Origin: Gemmatimonadota bacterium
GTDB taxonomy: Bacteria > Latescibacterota > UBA2968 > UBA8231
NCBI GenBank assembly: GCA_028875335.1
Contig: JAPPEF010000138.1
Location: 1 to 12,385, forward strand
Direction of reading: 5' to 3'
Length of the DNA: 12,385 nt
Below the pieces are notes generated by a model. The model saw only the letters and a list, made by a program, of their open reading frames with translations, ran no database searches and had not been told where the DNA came from. The stretch's first letter is position 1. The number at the start of each line of letters is the position of its first letter. The translations under genes were made by a program, and so were the position numbers. This document shows positions 5,827 to 12,385 of the stretch, piece after piece.

Positions 5827-8031
5827 GTGGGCGAAAAGCCATATAAGCGCGGGATCACGCCGCGAGCGCGAATCTTCGACTGGCTAGCTGGGCGCTGTAT
5901 CTCCATCGGCGGCATCGGCATTATTGCCGCCGTCATGGGGATATTCTTCTTCGTCCTCTCCGAGGCGTGGCCCTTGTTTCGCTCCCCAGAGGTAACAGCA
6001 GAAAAAGCACGCCAAGTGGCCGGCCCATTCGCCATTGGGCTCGATCCCTACTACCAGACCGCTTATGCAGTCGGTCCTAAAGGGGTGGATTTGTTGCGGT
6101 TGGACGATGGCCAAGTCATCCGTCGCGAACGGCCAGCCGAGTTGACGGGCCGCAAAGTAACGGCGGCACAGCGGATGCCAAACGACGTTTTGGCGCTGGG
6201 CACGGACGACGGTCATTTGCTAGTGGCGCGGATTCGCTTCCAACTCGATTACAGCAGTGGCCAGCGGCAGGTGGTGACGCAGTTTGCGGTTGAGCGCCTC
6301 ATCGCAGTCGATCCGGCGGGCGAGCCGCTGGTGCAAGTGGCCTTTCGGGAAGAAGACGACGGCCGCTCGGCCGCGGCGGCGATTACGGCGAGTGGCCGCT
6401 TGGTCGCGATGGTGGCCGAGCAGCAGCAGAGCCTATTGGGGCCGGGCGAGCGCCGAGAAAGACAGTACGAGCTAACGGCTAACCTCGACGGCAAGGCCAC
6501 GCAGATACTGCTCGACGGTCGCATTCGTCAGTTGCTCGTGGGGACGGATCAAGGGCGGGTGTACGAGTGGCGGCTGGGCGGGGTGGAACAAGCACCTGAG
6601 TTTGTGGGGCACATTGCCGTCTCAGAGGTCGCGGTCTCAGCACTGGGGTATGCGCTGGGCGAGGTTTCGCTGGTCGTCGGCGACGCGGCCGGCCACGTCA
6701 GCACTTGGTTTAAGGTCGAGGAAAATGGGCAACGGTCGTATCGCAAAATCCACACTTTTGCTCCCCATGCCTCAGCCGTTACCCACATTGCCTCCTCTAC
6801 GCGCGACAAGCAATTCATCACGACCGACGCCGAAGGGGCCATAGCCCTACACCACCTAACCTCCGAACAGACGGCCTTCCAACTGCGGGGCGACTCCCCG
6901 GTGACCGCGTTGGTCTTTGCGCCCAAGGCCGATGGATTTTTGGCCTTGGGCAAAGACGGGTGGTTGCGGCGCTTTGCTCTCGACCATCCCCACCCCGAAA
7001 TCAGCGCAGCCGTGCTATTCGGCTCCATCTGGTACGAAGGCTACGGGGGACGCGAATACGTGTGGCAGTCCACCGGCGGCACGGACGAGTTCGAGCCCAA
7101 GCTCAGCTTGGTGCCGTTGATTTTAGGTACAGCCAAGGGCACGCTCTACGCCCTGCTTTTCGCGTTGCCGTTGGCGATTTTAGCGGCGATTTACACGGCT
7201 GAATTTGCCTCGCCGCGCGTGCAGGGCTTGGTCAAGCCGTCCGTGGAAGTCATGGCCTCGTTGCCGAGCGTCATCTTGGGCTTCTTAGCTGGCTTGTGGC
7301 TGGCCCCACTCCTCGAATCGCACTTGTTGGGGACCTTGCTGCTGCTGCCGGCAGTGCCAACCGTGGTCATAGCTGCGGCTTGGGGCTGGCAATACGCTCC
7401 AGAGGCTTGGGTGCGCCAAGTGGCGCGGGTGGGGGAGATATACTTGCTCGGCGCGGTGACCCTGCTGGTCGCTTGGTTGGCGTACGCGCTGGGGCCGGTC
7501 TTTGAAGACTTGGCTTTCGACGGGCACTTCCTGCGCTGGCTGCGGCAAGACGCGGGTGTTGGCTACGACCAGCGCAATTGCTTGGTCGTGGGGTTTGCCA
7601 TGGGCTTTGCGGTCGTTCCGCTGGTCTTCACCATCTGTGAGGACGCGCTCTCTAGCGTGCCCAGCCATTTGCGCGCTGGCTCGCTGGCCTTGGGTGCCAC
7701 GCCTTGGCAGACGGCCATCAAGGTGGTGTTGCCCATGGCCCTGCCGGGCATTTTCTCGGCCGCTATGATTGGCCTCGGCCGCGCCATCGGGGAAACCATG
7801 ATCGTGCTGATGGCCACGGGCAACACCCCGATTATGGATTGGAACATTTTCAACGGCATGCGCACCATCTCGGCCAATATCGCCGTGGAATTACCCGAAG
7901 CGCCACACCAGGGCACGCTCTATCGAGTGCTCTTCCTCAGTGGCTTGCTGCTGTTCATGGTCACCTTCTTTATCAACTCGTTGGCCGAGATCGTGCGCCA
8001 ACGCTTGCGGGATAAATACAATAGGCTGTGA
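5827..8031 (+). CDS. pstC: Phosphate ABC transporter permease PstC with large periplasmic propeller-like domain
   Basis: One half of the inner-membrane phosphate channel. It has 734 residues, against 319 in E. coli. After a basic N-terminus and TM1 (about 24-46), a roughly 380-residue region (47-428) faces the periplasm by the positive-inside rule. It contains about seven short blade-like motifs: AVGPKGVDLLRL (81), LALGTDDGHLLVARI (122), AITASGRLVAMV (185), LLVGTDQGRVYEWRL (236), LVVGDAAGHVSTWFKV (282), ITTDAEGAIALHHL (331) and LALGKDGWLRRF (372). The permease part follows (TM2 429-459 onward), with the ABC-contact EAA-type loop HLRAGSLALGATPW at 614-627 and the conserved GLGRAIGETMIV at 649-660. 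Two extra helices sit between about 500 and 585. Long PstC forms are known in Pseudomonas. Start: GTG at 5827, with AAGGA 9 bases upstream. The gene is 12 bp after pstS and its TGA overlaps the pstA ATG. Confidence 0.95.
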   Translation: MGEKPYKRGITPRARIFDWLAGRCISIGGIGIIAAVMGIFFFVLSEAWPLFRSPEVTAEKARQVAGPFAIGLDPYYQTAYAVGPKGVDLLRLDDGQVIRRERPAELTGRKVTAAQRMPNDVLALGTDDGHLLVARIRFQLDYSSGQRQVVTQFAVERLIAVDPAGEPLVQVAFREEDDGRSAAAAITASGRLVAMVAEQQQSLLGPGERRERQYELTANLDGKATQILLDGRIRQLLVGTDQGRVYEWRLGGVEQAPEFVGHIAVSEVAVSALGYALGEVSLVVGDAAGHVSTWFKVEENGQRSYRKIHTFAPHASAVTHIASSTRDKQFITTDAEGAIALHHLTSEQTAFQLRGDSPVTALVFAPKADGFLALGKDGWLRRFALDHPHPEISAAVLFGSIWYEGYGGREYVWQSTGGTDEFEPKLSLVPLILGTAKGTLYALLFALPLAILAAIYTAEFASPRVQGLVKPSVEVMASLPSVILGFLAGLWLAPLLESHLLGTLLLLPAVPTVVIAAAWGWQYAPEAWVRQVARVGEIYLLGAVTLLVAWLAYALGPVFEDLAFDGHFLRWLRQDAGVGYDQRNCLVVGFAMGFAVVPLVFTICEDALSSVPSHLRAGSLALGATPWQTAIKVVLPMALPGIFSAAMIGLGRAIGETMIVLMATGNTPIMDWNIFNGMRTISANIAVELPEAPHQGTLYRVLFLSGLLLFMVTFFINSLAEIVRQRLRDKYNRL

Positions 8032-9623
8032 TGAAATTCTGGCGGCGGGGCGACCCTTTTATCTGGCTTACGGGCGGAGCGCTGGCCCTGTGTTTGGCGA
8101 TGATCGCCGGTTTGGTGGGGATCATTGTCTATCACGGCGCGGGCGTGTTCTGGCCGCAGGATCTGACCCTGTTGCGCCTCAAAGACGGTCCGCCGGTCAT
8201 GGGCAAACTGATGGATCGCCAGCCCATTCCCGGGGCCGCAGGGCACTATCGGGTGCAGTTAAAGGTCGGCAACCGCGACGCGTATGGCCAAGACTTTCGC
8301 TGGGTGGATGAAGACGCGATTGCCGAGCGCGAAACGCCGGCCGAGGCCGTGGTCTTCGAGCGGGTCGAGTGGGGCGATATGCACGGCTTTATCGCAGCTT
8401 TGTACGAGGAGGAGCGGCTGCTGGCAAAAGGGGTGGGAGTCTGGGAAGTCTTACAGGAACTGCTGGATCAGATCGGCGAGCTTGACGAGCGCATTCAAAC
8501 CTTGGAGCGCGGCGAGCTGGACAAGCTCAACCGCGCAATAGATGACTTGCGCCTGCAAGAGCGGCGCTTGCAGCGCGAACAAAACGAAGCGCAACTGGTC
8601 GCAAACGAGGTGCGTCGCCAGGCCCTGTGGGACGAGCACGAGGCCCTGTCTGGCCGCTTGGACGAGTTGCGGGAGCAGCAGGAACGCTGGAAGGTGGAAG
8701 TCGCGCTGGCTGGGGGTGAGACGCGCCGCGTCGGGGTGGCGGCTATCGTTCGCGCCTATCGACCCAATTTGATGGGCTTTTGGGCCAAGGTCCAGACCTA
8801 TCTGTCCAAGGGTTGGGAGTTTGTGGCGGGCGAGCCGCGCGAATCCAACACCGAGGGCGGCATATTCCCCGCGCTGTTTGGCACGGTGATGATGGTGATG
8901 CTGATGAGCTTGGCGGCCGTGCCCTTTGGGGTCCTCGCGGCGCTCTACCTGCGCGAGTACGCCCGGCAGGGCCTTTTGGTGCGCCTCGTGCGGATTGCGG
9001 TCAACAACTTGGCGGGCGTGCCTTCCATTGTCTTTGGCATGTTTGGCTTGGGATTCTTTGTGTACGGCATCGGCGGCAGCATTGACCAACTCTTTTACGC
9101 GGATGCCCTGCCGACACCCACCTTTGGCACCGGTGGCATTCTCTGGGCCTCGCTGACGCTCGCCCTGCTGACGGTGCCGGTCGTCATCGTTGCCACGGAG
9201 GAGAGCTTGGCGGCCGTGCCCCGCGAGATGCGCGAAGGCGCGCTGGCTTTGGGGGCGACTAAATTTCAGATGATTTGGAGCGTGGTACTGCCCAGTGCCC
9301 TGCCGGGCATTCTGACGGGTGTCATCTTGGCCACGGCGCGCGGAGCCGGCGAGGTCGCACCGCTAATGATCACTGGCGTCGTCAAGTTGGCACCGGACTT
9401 GCCGCTCGATGCGTTCGCACCATTTTTCCACTTGGAGCGCAAGTTTATGCACTTGGGCTTCCACATTTACGACGTGGGCTTCCAGTCGCCCAACGTGGAG
9501 GCGGCCCGCCCCATGGTGTACACCACAGCCCTGCTGTTGTTGACTATTGTGTTGCTCCTGAACTTGACGGCGATTGTCGTCCGCAACAAATTGCGCAAGA
9601 AATACGCCAGCGCGGCCTTTTAG
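8031..9623 (+). CDS. pstA: Phosphate ABC transporter permease PstA with periplasmic coiled-coil insert
   Basis: The second half of the phosphate channel, 530 residues against about 296 in E. coli. A basic N-terminus (MKFWRRGD) and TM1 (about 10-36) precede a periplasmic region of about 240 residues (37-277). Within it, residues 137-225 are rich in Glu, Arg, Gln and Leu with heptad-like spacing ([36 protein letters not shown]), predicting a long coiled coil. The permease follows, with TM segments near 282-307, 321-345, 367-388, 418-440 and 497-517. The cytoplasmic EAA-type loop [14 protein letters not shown] is at 400-413, before [20 protein letters not shown] (426-445). The C-terminus is basic and cytoplasmic. 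Start: ATG at 8031, overlapping the pstC stop (TGATG), a typical coupled start; a GTG at 8028 would add one residue. No strong Shine-Dalgarno is seen, consistent with coupling. Confidence 0.95.
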   Translation: MKFWRRGDPFIWLTGGALALCLAMIAGLVGIIVYHGAGVFWPQDLTLLRLKDGPPVMGKLMDRQPIPGAAGHYRVQLKVGNRDAYGQDFRWVDEDAIAERETPAEAVVFERVEWGDMHGFIAALYEEERLLAKGVGVWEVLQELLDQIGELDERIQTLERGELDKLNRAIDDLRLQERRLQREQNEAQLVANEVRRQALWDEHEALSGRLDELREQQERWKVEVALAGGETRRVGVAAIVRAYRPNLMGFWAKVQTYLSKGWEFVAGEPRESNTEGGIFPALFGTVMMVMLMSLAAVPFGVLAALYLREYARQGLLVRLVRIAVNNLAGVPSIVFGMFGLGFFVYGIGGSIDQLFYADALPTPTFGTGGILWASLTLALLTVPVVIVATEESLAAVPREMREGALALGATKFQMIWSVVLPSALPGILTGVILATARGAGEVAPLMITGVVKLAPDLPLDAFAPFFHLERKFMHLGFHIYDVGFQSPNVEAARPMVYTTALLLLTIVLLLNLTAIVVRNKLRKKYASAAF

Positions 9624-9631
9624 GAGATGCC

Positions 9632-10414
9632 ATGAGTACGCCCGTAGCCTCGGACCATGCAAATCCCATCGTCGAGGTGGAAAACCTGAACATGTTCTAC
9701 GGCGAGACTCAGGCTTTGCACGACATTGACCTGAGCATTCCCGAGCGCGAGGTGACCGCGTTTATCGGCCCTTCGGGCTGCGGCAAATCGACGCTCTTGC
9801 GTTGCTTCAATCGCCTTAACGACCTGATCGAATCCGCGCGCATTGAAGGCTCGGTGCGGGTCAGCGATCGCGATATTTACGCGCCCGATTGCGATGTAAT
9901 CGACTTGCGGCGGCGGGTGGGCATGGTGTTCCAAAAGTCCAATCCCTTCCCCAAGTCCATCTACGAGAATGTGGCCTACGGCCTGCGGATCGCCGGGGAA
10001 AACCGCCGTCGGGTGCTCGATGAGGCCGTGGAGAAGAGCCTGAAGGCCGCGGCGCTGTGGGACGAGGTCAAGGACCGGCTCAAGGACAACGCGCTGAGCT
10101 TGTCCGGCGGCCAGCAGCAGCGACTGTGCATTGCGCGCACCCTCGCCGTCGAGCCGGAGGTGGTGTTGATGGACGAGCCGTGCTCGGCGCTGGACCCGAT
10201 TGCCACTGCGCGGGTCGAGGAGACGATCACCGACCTGAAGGCCGATTACACCATCATCGTCGTCACGCACAATCTGCAACAGGCGGCGCGGATTTCGACC
10301 TATACGGCCTTCTACTATCTAGGCTCCTTGATCGAGTTTAACCAGACCGAAGACATGTTTACCAACCCCCACAACAAACAGACCGAGGACTACGTAACCG
10401 GCCGCTTCGGCTGA
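9632..10414 (+). CDS. pstB: Phosphate ABC transporter ATP-binding protein PstB
   Basis: The cytoplasmic ATPase that powers PstCA. All ABC motifs are intact in 260 residues: Walker [10 protein letters not shown] at 46-54, Q-loop glutamine Q101 in [11 protein letters not shown], signature LSGGQQQR at 157-164, Walker B VVLMDEP at 177-183 with catalytic E182, D-loop SALDP at 185-189 and switch histidine H213 in VTHN. The run [19 protein letters not shown] and the C-terminal ending [10 protein letters not shown] are diagnostic of PstB among ABC ATPases. The frame is open far upstream (to 9275), but that stretch is pstA read in another frame. ATG at 9632 has AGGAG (9622-9626) 5 bases upstream, overlapping the pstA stop. 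The gap to pstA is 8 bp and to phoU 14 bp. Confidence 0.98.
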   Translation: MSTPVASDHANPIVEVENLNMFYGETQALHDIDLSIPEREVTAFIGPSGCGKSTLLRCFNRLNDLIESARIEGSVRVSDRDIYAPDCDVIDLRRRVGMVFQKSNPFPKSIYENVAYGLRIAGENRRRVLDEAVEKSLKAAALWDEVKDRLKDNALSLSGGQQQRLCIARTLAVEPEVVLMDEPCSALDPIATARVEETITDLKADYTIIVVTHNLQQAARISTYTAFYYLGSLIEFNQTEDMFTNPHNKQTEDYVTGRFG

Positions 10415-10428
10415 GGGAGGACGGTGCC

Positions 10429-11118
10429 ATGGAACGAAGATTCGACCAGCAACTAGACGAGCTCAAACAGGACTTATTAAGAATGAGCGGGGCCGTCGAA
10501 GAGTCCATTGAGCAGGCCGTGCGCGCCCTCGTGGACCGCGACGACGAACTGGTGCAAGTAGTGCTTGAGGGGGGGAAGAAGATCGACGATTGGGAAATCG
10601 GCATTGAGGAGTCCTGCCTGAAGGTGTTTGCGACCCAAGGGCCGATGGCCAGCGATCTGCGGCTGTTGGCCTGCATGCTAAAAATCAATGAGGATCTAGA
10701 GCGGATCAATGACGAAGCTGTCAACATCGTCCAACGCGCCGAGGTGCTCAACAAGATGCCGCTGCTCAAGCCACTGATCGACATCCCGAGGATGTCCGAA
10801 TTGGCCCAGGGCATGGTCAAGGATGCCCTCGACGCGTTCGTGCGCCGCGATGTGGACTTGGCGCGCGACGTTGGTCAGCGCGACGAGGAGCTCGACCTGT
10901 TGCGCGATCAGATTTTTCGCGAGTTGCTCACGTACATGCACGCGCCGTCGATTGGGCCAGACACCATCGACCGCGGCATCTATCTGATTTTGGTGTCGCG
11001 CCACCTCGAAAGGATCGGCGATCACGCCTCCAACATCGCCGAGAACGTGGCGTTCCTCGTCGAGGGGCGCATCGTGCGGCACCAAAAAGAAGAATGGTGG
11101 GAGGAGAAAGACTCATGA
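10429..11118 (+). CDS. phoU: Phosphate signalling protein PhoU
   Basis: PhoU is a cytoplasmic all-helical protein that reports Pst transporter state to PhoR and keeps the Pho regulon off when phosphate is plentiful. The 229-residue length is normal. It has the two-fold PhoU repeat, each half carrying the metal-binding E/D-xxx-D helix: INEDLERINDEAVNI at 86-100 and RHLERIGDHASNIAE at 191-205. The N-terminal FDQQLDELKQDLLRM is also typical. Start: ATG at 10429, with GGGAGG 8 bases upstream. Its stop overlaps the phoB start by four bases (ATGA), so the transporter, PhoU and the two-component system are translated as one coupled set here. In E. coli phoBR is elsewhere. Confidence 0.97.
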   Translation: MERRFDQQLDELKQDLLRMSGAVEESIEQAVRALVDRDDELVQVVLEGGKKIDDWEIGIEESCLKVFATQGPMASDLRLLACMLKINEDLERINDEAVNIVQRAEVLNKMPLLKPLIDIPRMSELAQGMVKDALDAFVRRDVDLARDVGQRDEELDLLRDQIFRELLTYMHAPSIGPDTIDRGIYLILVSRHLERIGDHASNIAENVAFLVEGRIVRHQKEEWWEEKDS

Positions 11119-11807
11119 ACGACAAAATCCTAGTCGTCGAGGACGAGCCCGACATTCTCGCCTTGGTCTCGTACCATCTAGAACAATCCGGTTTTGCCGT
11201 CGTGCCAGCCGAGGACGAAGAGCAGGCCCTGAGCGCGATTGAGCAAAATCAGGTCTGCCTCGTGGTCTTGGATTTGATGCTGCCGGGCATCGGCGGCTTA
11301 GAGGTCTGCCGCCTCCTCAAGCAAAATCCCCGCACCAAGGACATACCGGTCTTGATGCTGACAGCACGCGCCGGAGAGATCGACCGCATCGTCGGCTTGG
11401 AATTGGGTGCGGACGATTACTTGGTCAAGCCCTTTTCCCCGCGCGAGCTCGTCTTGCGCATCCGCGCCATCTTGCGCCGCGTCCAGGGTCGCGGCGAAGC
11501 GGAAGCCGTGCAGATTGTGGCTGGCCCCTTGGCCATTGATCCGGTGGGATGTCAGGTGCAACTCGACAGCGATCTCATCGAGCTGACGGCAACCGAGTTC
11601 AAGCTCTTGACGACCCTTGCGCAGCGGCGCGGGCGGGTACAATCGCGCGAGGAGTTGCTCAAGGTGGTGTGGGGCTACGAGTACGTTGGGTATCACCGCA
11701 CGGTTGACACCCACATCCGCCGCCTGCGCGAAAAACTAGGAACAGCAGCCGAGATGGTCGAAACCGTGCGCGGCATGGGCTATCGCTTTCGCCGAGAGGG
11801 ACGATAG
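11115..11807 (+). CDS. phoB: Phosphate regulon response regulator, PhoB/OmpR family
   Basis: A 230-residue DNA-binding response regulator that should activate Pho-box promoters when phosphorylated by PhoR. Residues 1-120 are a receiver domain: acidic pair E9/D10, phospho-acceptor D53 in LVVLDLMLPG, T83 and K105 in LVKPF. Residues about 135-230 form a winged-helix output domain of the OmpR/PhoB type (ELTATEFKLL at 156-165, SREELLKVVWG at 177-187, RTVDTHIRRLREKLG at 195-209, ETVRGMGYRF at 216-225). Context (phoU before, phoR after) supports PhoB over other OmpR-family members. Start: ATG at 11115 within the phoU stop; GAGGAG about 8 bases upstream lies in the phoU coding end. The candidate Pho boxes at 3676 and 4754 are its likely targets, giving positive feedback if transcription continues from pstS. 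Confidence 0.95.
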   Translation: MNDKILVVEDEPDILALVSYHLEQSGFAVVPAEDEEQALSAIEQNQVCLVVLDLMLPGIGGLEVCRLLKQNPRTKDIPVLMLTARAGEIDRIVGLELGADDYLVKPFSPRELVLRIRAILRRVQGRGEAEAVQIVAGPLAIDPVGCQVQLDSDLIELTATEFKLLTTLAQRRGRVQSREELLKVVWGYEYVGYHRTVDTHIRRLREKLGTAAEMVETVRGMGYRFRREGR

Positions 11808-11808
11808 G

Positions 11809-12385
11809 GTGCACTTAGGATGGATCTTGCTCCTGAGCAACGCGCTGTTAGTCGTGCTCGTCTGGTGGAGTGGTTACATCGCGCTCGCGCTCGCGTTGGC
11901 CGCGCTTTGGACTGGCGGCCAAATTTGGTTCTGGGGTCGCACGGCTCGCCGGCAGGGAGAGCAGTTGCGCCAACTCGACAAAGCGACTCCCAGCGACTCG
12001 GCTTGGCTGGAGGCGTTCCATCCCGAGTTGGCGCGTCCGCTCGAGGAACTCGCCGAGCGCATTCAACAGCGCGTCGGTCGGCTAGAGAGCGAAAATAACC
12101 GCTTAGGGATTATCCTCGAAAGCATTACCGAGGCCATCTTAGTCGTCGACCGAGATGGCCGGGTGGTGCTGGCCAACAAAGCGCTGGCCAACCTGTTTGG
12201 CCTGGACCCGCCGCTAGAGGGGCTGTTGACCGCGGAGGTCGTGCGCTACTCGACCATCCAAGATGCATTGGCCGGGTGTTTAGCCGACGGCCGACGGCGA
12301 GAAATGGAAGTGGACCTGACTGGTGCCCGAGAGCGCCATTTGGACATGCAGGTCGCGCCCGTCTTCGAAGGGAACGAGTGCATTG
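11809..12385 (+). CDS. phoR: Phosphate sensor histidine kinase PhoR, N-terminal 192 residues, cut by window end
   Basis: A frame opening with GTG at 11809 stays open to the last base. AGAGGG lies 8 bases upstream and phoB ends one base before the start codon. The protein begins with a hydrophobic hairpin: TM1 about 4-20 and TM2 about 23-42, with almost no periplasmic loop, then a basic RTARRQ stretch. A charged linker (about 47-98) leads to a PAS domain starting near residue 99 (IILESITEAILVVDRDGRVV at 101-120, then LANKALANLFGLD). This matches E. coli PhoR, which also lacks a periplasmic sensor and reads the Pst/PhoU complex from inside. The dimerisation/histidine and ATPase domains lie beyond the window, so kinase identity rests on architecture and position after phoB. 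A longer-looking ATG frame at 11820 is out of frame with this and lacks the PAS signature. Confidence 0.9.
   Translation, partial: MHLGWILLLSNALLVVLVWWSGYIALALALAALWTGGQIWFWGRTARRQGEQLRQLDKATPSDSAWLEAFHPELARPLEELAERIQQRVGRLESENNRLGIILESITEAILVVDRDGRVVLANKALANLFGLDPPLEGLLTAEVVRYSTIQDALAGCLADGRRREMEVDLTGARERHLDMQVAPVFEGNECI

Noticed and set aside
8451..9089. 212-codon minus-strand frame opposite pstA
   Set aside because: It lies wholly inside pstA, which is clearly real, and its composition (His/Gln/Leu rich) is typical of an antisense shadow.
9275..9631. N-terminal extension of the pstB frame
   Set aside because: This stretch is pstA read in another frame. A strong ribosome binding site and the family N-terminus place the start at 9632.
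9620..10279. 219-codon minus-strand frame opposite pstB
   Set aside because: PstB has every ABC ATPase motif on the plus strand; the antisense frame has no recognisable family.
11820..12098. Frame starting at ATG 11820 downstream of phoB
   Set aside because: The alternative frame from GTG 11809 encodes two membrane segments and a PAS domain and stays open to the window end, fitting PhoR.

Overview
The window comes from a Gram-negative bacterium. It has an outer-membrane beta-barrel gene, Sec signal peptides, AGGAG-type ribosome binding sites, fairly high GC, and a two-component phosphate regulon. The species cannot be fixed from sequence alone. The enlarged PstC and PstA resemble the long forms known from Pseudomonas-like bacteria. 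The GlgC resembles the cyanobacterial/plant branch, and a secreted WD40-repeat protein is present. This mix suggests a less-studied phylum, but that is inference.

Left part, minus strand (1-2112): a gene for a secreted protein of 14 WD40 repeats (259-2112) is followed 8 bp later by the start of a short-chain dehydrogenase, cut by the window edge (1-250). The SDR ribosome binding site overlaps the WD40 stop codon, so the two are probably one transcript. A 143-bp divergent spacer with a perfect 8+3+8 palindrome separates the WD40 gene from glgC.

Middle (2256-3572): glgC (ADP-glucose pyrophosphorylase, glycogen synthesis) is transcribed rightward and ends at a strong hairpin-plus-T terminator, so it is a separate unit from what follows.

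Right part (3676-12385): a phosphate-starvation module, all rightward: porin - pstS - pstC - pstA - pstB - phoU - phoB - phoR (PhoR cut by the window end). The porin and pstS each have upstream 11-bp-register direct repeats that look like Pho boxes. From pstS on, genes are separated by at most 14 bp or overlap, which indicates one operon. The porin probably admits phosphate through the outer membrane. PstS binds it in the periplasm, PstCA carries it across the inner membrane using PstB ATPase, and PhoU links transport to PhoR/PhoB, which in turn probably activates the two promoters.

The most interesting parts are the two permeases. PstC carries a roughly 380-residue periplasmic insert with about seven WD-like blade motifs (a likely beta-propeller). 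PstA carries a roughly 240-residue periplasmic insert with a long predicted coiled coil. Their function is unknown to me. No transposon, CRISPR array, tRNA or rRNA was seen. No gene-free stretch exceeds 300 bases; the longest (3516-3779) holds the glgC terminator and the porin promoter.
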